NCBI GenBank assembly: GCA_050947015.1
Contig: JBMNVT010000016.1
Location: 1 to 55,582, forward strand
Length of the DNA stretch: 55,582 nt
Direction: 5' to 3'
From: CAKXIK01 sp050947015
GTDB taxonomy: Bacteria > Bacillota > Clostridia > Oscillospirales > Acutalibacteraceae
The notes under the pieces are model-generated. The model made no database searches and was not told where the DNA came from. It worked only from the letters and a program-made list of their open reading frames with translations. The first letter of the stretch is position 1. Every line of letters starts with the position of its first letter. Of this stretch, positions 1 to 7,316 are shown one piece after another. The translations under genes were made by a program, and so were the position numbers.

Positions 1-2
1 CA

Positions 3-182
3 ATCCACTACAACTGCATCGGCGTGTTTGAGGTGCCGGATCGCCGGAAAATCCCTGAGCGGGATATTCTGCTGGAAACAAGACGAGGCGTAGCATTGAG
101 CTACGCCCCGGCAGAGGTTGCGGTAGTAAGATTGAAAATAAAAAATGCGGAGTGCCCGTTACAAGATACTCAGATCCTATAA
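3..182 (+). CDS. C-terminal end of an unidentified protein (partial)
   Basis: The third forward frame is open from the left edge to a TAA at 180-182, giving 59 residues. The visible part mixes charged and beta-type segments (reads ...VALSYAPAEVAVVRLKIK near the end), as in the last beta-sandwich strands of some sugar-active enzymes, but I do not recognise the family. The last codons run into the hairpin that serves as the tRNA terminator on the other strand. It may be a chance open frame, since only the 3' end is in the window. Confidence 0.3.
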   Translation: MHYNCIGVFEVPDRRKIPERDILLETRRGVALSYAPAEVAVVRLKIKNAECPLQDTQIL

Positions 183-193
183 GGACACTCCGC
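137..193 (-). terminator. Rho-independent terminator of tRNA-Pro
   Basis: Arms at 147-157 and 183-193 (GCGGAGTG.../...CACTCCGC) pair over 11 positions with one mismatch. Read on the minus strand the hairpin is followed by a T-rich run (complement of 137-146). It begins directly after the encoded CCA of the tRNA. Confidence 0.75.
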
Positions 194-194
194 A

Positions 195-270
195 TGGTCC
201 GAGTGACAAGACTTGAACTTGCGGCCTCTTGACCCCCAGTCAAGCGCGCTACCAGCTGCGCCACACCCGG
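195..270 (-). tRNA. tRNA-Pro(GGG)
   Basis: On the minus strand the 76 nt fold as a cloverleaf. A 7-bp acceptor stem (CCGGGTG with CACTCGG, one G-U) is followed by the D arm, then an anticodon stem CTTGA/TCAAG around the loop CTGGGGG, so the anticodon is GGG (proline). A T arm with TTCAAGT and an encoded ACCA end follow. The next gene on this strand lies outside the window, and a terminator follows immediately. Confidence 0.95.
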
Positions 271-446
271 AAATCCGCGACTGTTATTATATCGCAGCTC
301 TTCAGAAAAGTCAAGCAAAAAATGAAGTATGTCGAACTTTGTACAGAATCCGGTGTCGACTGTCAGTTTGCAGAATAAAGGAAAACGTTTGCAAACGGAA
401 TCTGAGCAGCCTTTAGCAAAAGGCGGGTATGAAACAGGAAAATAGA

Positions 447-475
447 TTGTTTCGCCCGAGAGAATGTGATATAAT
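447..475 (+). promoter_or_regulatory. Predicted sigma-A promoter of nagB
   Basis: TTGTTT at 447-452 and a consensus TATAAT at 470-475 are separated by 17 nt and lie 74 nt upstream of the nagB start. Prediction from the sequence only. Confidence 0.6.
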
Positions 476-548
476 TCAATAGCGGATATGATAAAAATCG
501 AAAACCGTGTATGACTCAAATATTTTATTTTGCTGGAGGAATTGTCAC

Positions 549-1274
549 ATGAGAATTATTATTGCAAGAGATTACGAAGACATGAGCCGCAAAGCGGCTA
601 ATTTGATTGCTGCGCAGATAATGCTGAAGCCGCAGAGCGTGCTTGGTCTCGCGACCGGATCTTCTCCGCTGGGTACTTACCGGGAATTGATTGACCGCTG
701 CAATGCCGGAGACATCAGCTTTGCGGAGATCACTACGGTGAATCTGGACGAGTACCGCGGCCTTCCGCGCGAAAATGATCAGAGCTATTACTATTTTATG
801 CACAAAAATCTGTTTTCTCAGGTCGATATCGATCCGGCGCACACGCATATTCCGGATGGTATGGAAGCGGACAGCGAGGCTGCCTGCCGCCGATATGATG
901 AAGTTGTCAGTTCCGTGGGCGGTGTGGATCTGCAGCTTCTCGGCCTGGGTCATAATGGCCATATTGGCTTTAACGAGCCTGCGGACGCATTTACCAAGGG
1001 AACCAATTGCGTCAGCCTGACCGAAAGCACCATCAAGGTCAACGCACGCTTTTTTGCATCGGAAAAAGAAGTGCCCACACAGGCCTATACAATGGGAATC
1101 GGTACGATTATGGCCGCGCGCAGTGTCCTGCTGATTGCAAACGGGGAGGCCAAGGCTGAAATTGTGAAAAAGGCTTTCTTTGGAGAAATTACACCGCATG
1201 TTCCCGCGTCAATTCTGCAGCTGCATCCCAATTTTACGCTGGTGATCGACCGGGCAGCGGCGTCTCTGCTGTAA
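549..1274 (+). CDS. nagB: Glucosamine-6-phosphate deaminase
   Basis: Cytoplasmic enzyme that converts glucosamine 6-phosphate to fructose 6-phosphate and ammonia, feeding amino sugars into glycolysis. The 241-residue length fits the family. Visible signatures are the phosphate-binding GLATGSSPLGTY near residues 33-44, NLDEY near 65-69 with the expected aspartate, and the GLGHNGHIGFNEP block near 132-144 carrying the catalytic His and Glu. The start is the ATG at 549, because GGAGGA lies 8 nt upstream (535-540); an upstream in-frame ATG at 507 has no ribosome site. nagA and a PTS gene are not adjacent, so it stands alone behind its own promoter. Confidence 0.95.
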   Translation: MRIIIARDYEDMSRKAANLIAAQIMLKPQSVLGLATGSSPLGTYRELIDRCNAGDISFAEITTVNLDEYRGLPRENDQSYYYFMHKNLFSQVDIDPAHTHIPDGMEADSEAACRRYDEVVSSVGGVDLQLLGLGHNGHIGFNEPADAFTKGTNCVSLTESTIKVNARFFASEKEVPTQAYTMGIGTIMAARSVLLIANGEAKAEIVKKAFFGEITPHVPASILQLHPNFTLVIDRAAASLL

Positions 1275-1389
1275 GCCGCTAATCTGATATTGCGGAAATA
1301 TTGTGAATCTAATGTTCCGGAAAAAAGAATACAGAAAAACGGTGTCGGCTCTTTCCGAAATTTTGAGAATTGTTTAGGAGGAAGCAAAC

Positions 1390-1938
1390 ACGAATCGTAT
1401 CTCAATTCAGGAACGACATCCCGGCGTAAAAGCAAATCAACTGCGCCGCACAGGAATGATTCCATGTGTTATCTGCGGAGCGGGGCTGAAGGAATCTGTC
1501 TCAGGGCAGCCCCCGCTGGAAACGGTTCGCCAGATGAAACGCTCTCAGCACGCGGGCAGCAGAGTGGAAATTGAGTGGAAGGGCAAGGTATGTTCCGCCC
1601 AGATCAAAAGCCTTGAACATGGTGTAACGAGCGGGGAAATTATACATGTTAATTTTTAGCTGATGAATGAAAGCCGTCGGATAAACAGCAAAGTGCCGGT
1701 GTGGCTTTTGAATAAGGAAAAGGTTTCCGGAATTTTGGAGCAGATGCTTTCTGAAATTCCTTATGCATCACTTCCAAAGGATATGATTGACACTATTACT
1801 GTGGATCTTGCAGATTTTTCGACCGGAAGTGCAATAACCGTCGGGGAGCTTGCACTGTTTCAGAATCCGGAAACCGAGCTGCTGATTCCCGCAGATACAT
1901 TGATTTTCCGTATCCGGGACAGAAACCGTCTGCGCTGA
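1390..1938 (+). pseudogene. ctc: Interrupted ribosomal protein bL25/general stress protein Ctc gene
   Basis: One reading frame encodes both Ctc domains. Codons 1-89 (1390-1656) give the bL25 5S-rRNA-binding domain, with QLRRTGMIPCVICGAG and a closing GEIIHVNF. From 1663 the C-terminal domain follows (GILEQMLSEIPYASLPKDMI, TITVDL, TVGELAL). The halves are separated only by an in-frame TAG at 1657-1659, where relatives usually have Gln (CAG). An AGGAGG at 1376-1381 is followed after the ideal 8 nt by ACG at 1390, not ATG, and a TAG lies just upstream, so no canonical start precedes the ATG at 1456 (residue 23). Both lesions are single transitions and there is no frameshift. It may be a young pseudogene, or two short products with restart at ATG 1663, 3 nt after the stop. 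Confidence 0.8.
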
Positions 1939-1980
1939 CAAGGACTGCCGATCTGGCGCCGTTTTGTAAATGGAATCGTA

Positions 1981-2032
1981 AAAAAGGACAGGAGATGTGC
2001 CGCGTCTGCAGCAGTGTCTCCTGTCCTTTTAT
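1981..2032. terminator. Bidirectional terminator between ctc and the glycosylase gene
   Basis: Arms at 1982-1995 and 2017-2030 form a 14-bp perfect stem (AAAAGGACAGGAGA / TCTCCTGTCCTTTT). Poly-A on the left and poly-T on the right mean it can end transcription from both converging genes. Confidence 0.85.
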
Positions 2033-2057
2033 ATGGAAACTGGGAGCCAACCGGGGC

Positions 2058-2645
2058 CTACTTGCCATCTGTATAAGTATGGCTGCAAATTTCGTGAATC
2101 TTGTCCCGCAGCTTCAAATAGTCCTCAAAGGCGTCCGGTTTCTGATTCGGGTTGCGCAGCAGGGCGGCAGGGTGCAGCGTTGCCATCCAGAGTACACCAT
2201 CGCGTTCAAAAAAAATGCCGTGTTCTCTGGTGATTTTTATGTCCGGCTTAATATACCGAGCTGCCGAAATACGCCCAAGACAAACGATAATTTTTGGTCG
2301 GATCAGTGCGATCTGATCCTGCAGCCATTCTGCGCAAAGCTCCTGCTCTTCCGGCCTCGGGTCGCGGTTCTGCGGCGGGCGGCATTTTACCGTGTTGGCA
2401 ATATAAATGTTTCTGTGCCGGTCAAGATCCACAGCGGTTAGCATTTTGTCCAGCAGCTTGCCCGCACGGCCGACAAACGGCTCACCCTGCAGGTCCTCGT
2501 TTTCGCCGGGACCTTCGCCGATAAAAAGAACCTCGGCGTTTTTGTTTCCAACGCCAAACACCACATTATGGCGTGTTTTGCATAACTCACATTTTTCGCA
2601 GGAACAGCATTGCCGCTCCAGCTCGTTCCAGTTTTCGTATCGCAT
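2058..2645 (-). CDS. Uracil-DNA glycosylase, family 4 (Fe-S type)
   Basis: Excises uracil from DNA as the first step of base-excision repair. The 195 residues fit family 4 (UdgA-like). Near the N-terminus a Cys cluster (C13, C14, C16, C19, C22) and later Cys near 89 and 105 can hold the 4Fe-4S cluster. The active-site block GEGPGENEDLQGEPFVGRAG lies near residues 43-62, and the HPAALLR motif is near the end. It lies downstream of a MazG-like gene on the same strand (31 nt gap), so the two probably form a nucleotide-hygiene operon, one cleaning the pool and the other the DNA. Confidence 0.93.
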   Translation of the reverse strand: MRYENWNELERQCCSCEKCELCKTRHNVVFGVGNKNAEVLFIGEGPGENEDLQGEPFVGRAGKLLDKMLTAVDLDRHRNIYIANTVKCRPPQNRDPRPEEQELCAEWLQDQIALIRPKIIVCLGRISAARYIKPDIKITREHGIFFERDGVLWMATLHPAALLRNPNQKPDAFEDYLKLRDKIHEICSHTYTDGK

Positions 2646-2676
2646 AATCAGTTTCCTTTTCTTTCGCTTGCTCTTA

Positions 2677-3000
2677 TTACCAGCGGTTCATATTTTTTTG
2701 ATGCTTGTCCCGGTAAGCCGTTTCCAGCTCCTGCGGAGAGACGGAATAACAGAGCATAACCTCGTTGAAAAACATAATGACGTCGCAAAGTTCTTCAATA
2801 AAGTGCGCGCGTACCACAGGGTCGTTCATAATGGCGCTGTCCCCCTGTTTTTTGATAACATCGGCGGCTTCTCCGGCCTCAATCATCATCCAGAGCAGCT
2901 GGCTGCGTCCTTTTTCCGGCGAAAGGCAGCCCCATTGCTCGCGATATTTTTCCCGCAGCTGCAGCTGGATTTTTTGCATTTCTTCCCATCCGAGTGCCAC
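2677..3000 (-). CDS. MazG-like nucleotide pyrophosphohydrolase
   Basis: Small all-alpha NTP pyrophosphatase of the MazG/dUTPase-like type, 107 residues. Metal-binding acidic motifs are seen as EAGEAADV and, about 30 residues later, EELCDVIMF. Such single-domain proteins hydrolyse non-canonical or excess (d)NTPs to monophosphates; the exact substrate cannot be read from sequence. It is the first gene of a two-gene unit with the uracil-DNA glycosylase and is divergent from pduL. A full-length two-domain MazG is encoded separately at 29.5 kb. Confidence 0.85.
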   Translation of the reverse strand: MALGWEEMQKIQLQLREKYREQWGCLSPEKGRSQLLWMMIEAGEAADVIKKQGDSAIMNDPVVRAHFIEELCDVIMFFNEVMLCYSVSPQELETAYRDKHQKNMNRW

Positions 3001-3130
3001 TGTAAATACCTCCCGTTCCTTCGGATCGAAAACAATCCTGATTATTTTTTATGATATCAGAAAACACAATGGGACGCAACGCTTCGTAGTGGAAAATTTC
3101 CGGTAAAACGCTGAAAAATACGAAACAAGG

Positions 3131-3159
3131 TTGAAAAAAGCAAGAGTTCGCGGTATCAT
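3131..3159 (+). promoter_or_regulatory. Predicted sigma-A promoter of pduL
   Basis: TTGAAA (3131-3136) and TATCAT (3154-3159) are spaced by 17 nt, placing transcription start close to 3166, just ahead of the TGGAG ribosome site at 3176-3180. Confidence 0.65.
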
Positions 3160-3189
3160 GGTAAAAACATATTTTTGGAGATGATTGTT

Positions 3190-3762
3190 GTGAGCAAGGT
3201 TCTTGTTGAAACTTCCGCCCGTCATGTTCATGTCACAGCTGCCGATCTGGCCACGCTTTTTGGCGCCGATGCAGCGCTGACGAAGAAAAAGGATCTTTCC
3301 CAGCCCGGCCAGTTCGCTTCAATGGAGCGTGTCGATATTGTCGGTCCCAAAGGGGAAATGAAAGGTGTCTCTATTCTTGGCCCGGTTCGCCCGGCTTCCC
3401 AGGTCGAAATCGCGCTGACCGATGCCCGCAAGCTTGGTATCACCGCGCCGGTTCGTGAATCCGGAGATATTGCGGGAACTCCCGGCTGCAAGCTCGTCGG
3501 CCCCAAAGGAGAGGTTGAATTGAAGGAAGGCGTTATTGCCGCAAAGCGCCACATTCATTTTACACCGGCGGAAGCAGCCGAGGCCGGTGTGCAGGACAAG
3601 CAGGTCGTTTCCGTTAAAGTGGATACCAACGGACGCAGCCTGATTTTCGGTGATGTTGTGGTTCGCGTCAGCGAGAAGTTTTCCGCTGCAATGCACATTG
3701 ATACTGACGAATCCAACGCAGCGGGCATTTCCGGCACCGTTTACGGCGAAATTCTGAAATAA
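3190..3762 (+). CDS. pduL: Phosphate acyltransferase, PduL type
   Basis: Transfers an acyl group between acyl-CoA and phosphate. Outside microcompartments, PduL often acts as the phosphotransacetylase of acetate fermentation. Two beta-barrel repeats are visible, each with the His-rich zinc motif: SARHVHV near residues 8-14 and AAKRHIHFTP near 118-127. There are 190 residues from GTG 3190. That start is preferred because TGGAG ends 9 nt before it; ATG 3181 directly abuts the site and TTG 3175 precedes it. No microcompartment shell gene or acetate kinase is adjacent, so a housekeeping energy role is inferred. A terminator follows. Confidence 0.9.
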   Translation: MSKVLVETSARHVHVTAADLATLFGADAALTKKKDLSQPGQFASMERVDIVGPKGEMKGVSILGPVRPASQVEIALTDARKLGITAPVRESGDIAGTPGCKLVGPKGEVELKEGVIAAKRHIHFTPAEAAEAGVQDKQVVSVKVDTNGRSLIFGDVVVRVSEKFSAAMHIDTDESNAAGISGTVYGEILK

Positions 3763-3777
3763 TCTCCTGTCTGTTTT

Positions 3778-3822
3778 AAAACCCGCATGGGAACGATTTT
3801 CTGTTTCTGCGCGGGTTTTCTT
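3778..3822 (+). terminator. Terminator after pduL
   Basis: AAAACCCGC (3778-3786) pairs perfectly with GCGGGTTTT (3811-3819), with T-rich sequence after the stem. Confidence 0.7.
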
Positions 3823-3834
3823 GAAATTACACCT

Positions 3835-3874
3835 CAACCTATGGTTGAATTTCTGCTTTTTGGCTGTTCAACCA
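3835..3874 (+). promoter_or_regulatory. Inverted repeats, possible operator of the HTH gene
   Basis: CAACC-TAT-GGTTG at 3835-3847 is a perfect palindrome. Its right half, TGGTTGAA (3842-3849), pairs again with TTCAACCA (3867-3874). Three copies of the same half-site upstream of a DNA-binding protein gene fit an autoregulatory operator, but no binding data exist. Confidence 0.35.
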
Positions 3875-4017
3875 ATGCTCTATTTCCTTTTTCAGTGGAA
3901 TTCGTTATGATGAAGGCAGCGGGCTGCCGCGGTGCCCGTCCAACATACAGAACGAATTGCACCGGTTCCCTGACGAGTTTTCGGTGCGATTCTGCAAAAG
4001 AAAGGATCAGTGATTTT

Positions 4018-4785
4018 ATGGACATCCAAACAGTCGACTACAGCAGGATTTTGAGCAGCCGAATCAGCACTCTGCGCCGGGAAACGGGACTTACGCAGGA
4101 CGCGCTGGCCGAAAAGCTCGGCGTAACCTTTCAGGCGGTGAGCAAATGGGAAAACGCGTTGTCCTGCCCTGATATTGCTCTTTTGCCGCCGATTGCCGAT
4201 GTGTTCGGCGTTTCAATTGATTCCCTGTTTGGAAGAACCGAAGAAGAACGGCAATGCCACGGTGACGGAGAGCATTCTCTCGGAGACGCTGAGCCGGATT
4301 TAAAATCGGATGACAAAGCAGGGACGCTGCCCTGGGGAGATGACGGTATGCTGCACATCGCTGTTTTTTGCGGAACGGAGCTGCAGGCTCAAGCGCCGGA
4401 AACGGTAAAGAAAATTGTTTTTGAACTGAATGGCGAGGCGTGTTCGGTCAGTTCTCAGCTTTCGGTTTCCTGCGGGGATGTTTGCGGGAACGTGACGGCA
4501 CAGCAGGATATCAACTGCGGCGATATCCAAGGGGACGCAATCGCCGGGCGTCAACTCACAGGGGGAGATGTCGGCGGTCAAGTGGGCGCTTTTGTAAGCG
4601 GTACAGTCAACTGTGGGGACGTTCAGGGTGACGTTTCTGCGGCGGCCTGCGTGAATTGCGGCGATATCGAAGGTGATGTGCAGGTAGGCGGCAGTATCAG
4701 CTGCGGCGATATTGGCGGCAATGCGGAAGCGGGCGGCATCATTCGATGCGGTGATGTTGGAGGCGATATTTCGGCAGGAGGTTAG
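4018..4785 (+). CDS. XRE-family HTH regulator with a C-terminal beta-repeat tail
   Basis: 255 residues from ATG 4018 (AAGGA about 10 nt upstream). Residues about 8-65 form an XRE/Cro-type helix-turn-helix (LRRETGLTQDALAEKLGV..AVSKWE) with the DxxLLPPIADVFGVSIDSLFG tail typical of the group. A linker of about 70 residues follows. The last third is seven imperfect 15-17-residue repeats built on [NS]CGD[IV]xGD[VA]xAG, an arrangement that suggests a right-handed beta-helix like bactofilins. The repeats are rich in Cys, Gly and Asp. The gene is 69 nt ahead of the ABC exporter, so a regulator-exporter unit is likely. What the repeat tail senses or polymerises with is unknown. Confidence 0.8.
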   Translation: MDIQTVDYSRILSSRISTLRRETGLTQDALAEKLGVTFQAVSKWENALSCPDIALLPPIADVFGVSIDSLFGRTEEERQCHGDGEHSLGDAEPDLKSDDKAGTLPWGDDGMLHIAVFCGTELQAQAPETVKKIVFELNGEACSVSSQLSVSCGDVCGNVTAQQDINCGDIQGDAIAGRQLTGGDVGGQVGAFVSGTVNCGDVQGDVSAAACVNCGDIEGDVQVGGSISCGDIGGNAEAGGIIRCGDVGGDISAGG

Positions 4786-4854
4786 GCCATCTACTGAATG
4801 CGGCGTCAGGCACGTTTGCATTCCGCACGTTTGTTCACGAGAAAGGATTCAATC

Positions 4855-6447
4855 ATGAAAACAATCATTCGGCTGCTAAAAATGGCACGAAAATATTACT
4901 GGACGCTTGCGGCAACCGTTCTGGCGCTGCTTGGTGCGGCCGCGCTCAATCTAACGACGCCGTTTCTCGTTCAGCGGCTGACCGGCAGTCTTTCCGACGG
5001 CAGTGCAACTGCGCGCTATATTCTTACGTTTGCGGGAATTCTGCTGCTGGCCTATCTGCTCCGTGCGGTGTGCCGTTTTTTTGCCATGTGGCTGGCACAC
5101 GTCACGGCCTGGAACTTTGTTGGCGAAACAACGCTCAGGGTTTACGACAAGCTGCAAACGCTCTCTCTTGCTTTGTTAAACCCGCTGCTGGCGTTTTTTA
5201 CGCTGCTTTCGCTGCCGATGGTTATTGCGGTGAGCAGTCTTTATTCTAAAAAAGTCGCGCCGCTGTTCCGCATCAACCAAAAGGTGCTCGGAGAATTGAA
5301 CGGCGACCTCCAGGACGTGGTTTCCGGCATGAAAGAGGTGCAGGCCTTTGCTCGCGAAAAACAGGAGCATACACGGATGAAAGACTTCTGCCGCCATTAC
5401 AGTGAGGTAAACATCCGTGCCAATTTTGCAAATGCGATTTATAATCCGCTGGTGGAGTTTCTCATCGGACTGGGAACCGTTCTAGTGATGGGGCTGGGCG
5501 GGTTGATTGCGGTAGGTGTCGTTTTTTCGGGCGTCTCGCTGACGCCGGCCGAGCTGGTTGGCTTTTTTCTGTCTTTATCTCTGTTTTACACGCCGCTGAC
5601 GACTCTGGCGCGCTGCGCGGAGGATATTCAAACCTCGTTGGCCGGTGCCGAGCGTGTGTTTGAGATTCTGGACGCGCAGCCGGATGTCCGGGAAGACGAC
5701 GGTGCGCAGGAACTGAAAGCATGCCGTGGACAGATTGAATTTGACCATGTATCGTTCAGTTATCGCAACGGGGAAACCGTTCTGGACGATCTTTCCTTTA
5801 CCGTTCGCCCAGGAGAAATGATTGCTTTTGTGGGGGCAACGGGGGCGGGTAAGACGACGGTGGTTTCGCTGCTCGAACGCTTTTACGACCCGACCTCCGG
5901 TCGTATTTTATATGACGGGCAGCATATCCGTCATGTGACGCTGGGCAGCCTGCGCAAAAACCTTGCCATCGTGTTGCAGGATGTTTTTCTTTTTAACGGA
6001 ACGGTTTACGACAACATTGCCTACGGCGGCGATTCTCCAATGGAAGAGCAGGTTTACGAAGCGGCAAGAACTGCGCACGCGGATGAATTTATCCGGAAGA
6101 TGCCGGACGGATACCAGACGGCGATCGGAGAAAGGGGCGTGCGCCTTTCGGGCGGGCAGAAGCAGCGGATTGCCATTGCGCGAGCTGTTTTACGGCGTGC
6201 TCCGGTACTGATTTTGGACGAAGCCACCAGCGCGGTGGATAACGAAACCGAGCTGCAGATTCAGCAGGCGATCGAATCGCTTTCCGGAAAACAGACAATT
6301 TTTGCAATTGCACACCGCCTTTCGACCATTCGTCGGGCTGACCGGATCGTCGTGATGGCCGACGGAAAAATTGCGGAAAGCGGGACGCACGAAGAATTGC
6401 TCAAACAAAATGGCGCCTACGCCCGCCTTTGCCGTCAACTGCGCTGA
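4855..6447 (+). CDS. ABC exporter (fused permease-ATPase) with an internal deletion
   Basis: 530 residues from ATG 4855 (AAAGGA upstream). The nucleotide-binding domain is complete: Walker A GATGAGKTT, signature RLSGGQKQR, Walker B VLILDEATS and the H-loop IAHRLST. The membrane half is short. TM1 and TM2 run normally to YDKLQTLSL near residue 105, then the chain jumps straight to NPLLAFFTLLSLP, a motif usually found at the end of TM3. Against ordinary exporters of about 580 residues this removes some 50 residues, including intracellular loop 1 and most of TM3, in frame. Transport is probably lost although the frame is open. The substrate is unknown; it is likely co-transcribed with the HTH gene. 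Confidence 0.85.
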   Translation: MKTIIRLLKMARKYYWTLAATVLALLGAAALNLTTPFLVQRLTGSLSDGSATARYILTFAGILLLAYLLRAVCRFFAMWLAHVTAWNFVGETTLRVYDKLQTLSLALLNPLLAFFTLLSLPMVIAVSSLYSKKVAPLFRINQKVLGELNGDLQDVVSGMKEVQAFAREKQEHTRMKDFCRHYSEVNIRANFANAIYNPLVEFLIGLGTVLVMGLGGLIAVGVVFSGVSLTPAELVGFFLSLSLFYTPLTTLARCAEDIQTSLAGAERVFEILDAQPDVREDDGAQELKACRGQIEFDHVSFSYRNGETVLDDLSFTVRPGEMIAFVGATGAGKTTVVSLLERFYDPTSGRILYDGQHIRHVTLGSLRKNLAIVLQDVFLFNGTVYDNIAYGGDSPMEEQVYEAARTAHADEFIRKMPDGYQTAIGERGVRLSGGQKQRIAIARAVLRRAPVLILDEATSAVDNETELQIQQAIESLSGKQTIFAIAHRLSTIRRADRIVVMADGKIAESGTHEELLKQNGAYARLCRQLR

Positions 6448-6525
6448 GTATAACGCCTGCGGAGGACGGGCACAGGGGTTGCAGCGGAAGGATTCTGAAA
6501 AAGGATTCCCGGCGTTTTCGGAATG

Positions 6526-6555
6526 AAAAAACATCCCGCTGAGTGGCGGGATGTT
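6526..6555 (-). terminator. Terminator of the rhamnose mutarotase gene
   Basis: AACATCCCGC and GCGGGATGTT pair around a 6-nt loop (6530-6555). On the minus strand the stem is followed by TTTTTT (complement of 6526-6531). It may also stop the converging ABC gene. Confidence 0.75.
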
Positions 6556-6595
6556 GCAATTGATGCTGTATCGGTGGTATGGTATACCAAAGTGA

Positions 6596-6913
6596 TTACT
6601 CCAGTAGAAACACCTGGCGCAGCAGCGGCTGAGCGCCTGTTTCGGGATCCATCTCCATTAACAGAACGTCCTGCATGTAGTCGTTCCAGCGTGCAACAAC
6701 CGGGCTTTCCGCCTGCACCTTTGCGGCATATTCCATGCCTTTTTCGCATTCATAATAGCCAAACAGTTCGTTTCCGCTGTTCCAGATGGTGTAATTGCCG
6801 ATTCCGGCTTCTTTCAGAACCTGTACCATTTCCGGCCAAATTTCCGCGTGCCTGCGGCGGTATTCGTCAATCATCCCGTTCCGCACAGCGGCTTTCCATG
6901 CGTAACGCTCCAT
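6596..6913 (-). CDS. rhaM: L-rhamnose mutarotase family protein
   Basis: 105 residues, matching the RhaM/YiiL family (about 104). The family interconverts alpha and beta anomers of L-rhamnose. Visible family features are the N-terminal RYAWKAAVRNGMIDEYRRRHAEIWPEM, with the conserved Tyr/His/Glu region, and IWNSGNELFGYYE in the middle. ATG 6913 is chosen because a GGGGG ribosome site lies upstream on the minus strand; the frame stays open further upstream without a good start. No rhamnose isomerase, kinase or aldolase is adjacent, so its substrate is only a family inference. Confidence 0.85.
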   Translation of the reverse strand: MERYAWKAAVRNGMIDEYRRRHAEIWPEMVQVLKEAGIGNYTIWNSGNELFGYYECEKGMEYAAKVQAESPVVARWNDYMQDVLLMEMDPETGAQPLLRQVFLLE

Positions 6914-7027
6914 TAGAAACTGCCCCCATTCTTTTTTGTTCTTGCTTTTTTCATTTATTATAAAACAGAAGATTAAAAAAAGAAAGCGGTCAAAATCAAT
7001 ATGTGCCGATTTTTTTGATTCTTTCTG

Positions 7028-7056
7028 TTGACATTTGCCGTGTTTATTGATAATAT
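7028..7056 (+). promoter_or_regulatory. Predicted promoter of the riboswitch-permease unit
   Basis: Perfect TTGACA (7028-7033) and TAATAT (7051-7056) with a 17-nt spacer, about 70 nt ahead of the purine aptamer. Confidence 0.6.
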
Positions 7057-7129
7057 TAATTTGTTTCATTCAAAGATTATTCATAAGGCATTCATTGTTC
7101 GTTTCATAAAATTCAATATTTCAGTCTCT

Positions 7130-7203
7130 TCAGTCGATATATTCAGCGCGATACGGGCCGCTAAGTTTCTACAAAACAACCGTAAATTGTTTTGCTATCG
7201 AAG
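7130..7203 (+). ncRNA. Purine riboswitch aptamer, guanine class
   Basis: The conserved core is clear: AAGTTTCTAC (J2/3), the loop CCGTAAA inside the P3 stem AAAACAA/TTGTTTT, and a closing TATCGA that pairs with TCGATA of the 5' side (7134-7139 with 7196-7201). Loop 2 has GATACGG, whose GG can pair with CC of loop 3. The discriminator before TAT is C, which marks guanine/hypoxanthine rather than adenine recognition. The base before it is G where the well-known aptamers carry A. It sits directly upstream of a terminator and a purine-type permease, as expected for feedback control. Confidence 0.88.
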
Positions 7204-7215
7204 CTTTTTTGTTGT

Positions 7216-7252
7216 CCCTTTTTGCGCCGAAACGCCGAAAGGGCTTTTTTTA
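7216..7252 (+). terminator. Riboswitch expression-platform terminator
   Basis: CCCTTT (7216-7221) pairs with AAAGGG (7238-7243), followed by CTTTTTTT. It lies 12 nt after the aptamer, so ligand binding would favour termination before the permease gene. Confidence 0.75.
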
Positions 7253-7316
7253 TTGGTGTCTTTGCAGGCGCTTAAAAATAAGAAAAGGAAAAAAATGAGG
7301 AGGGAATTTTTTCAAA

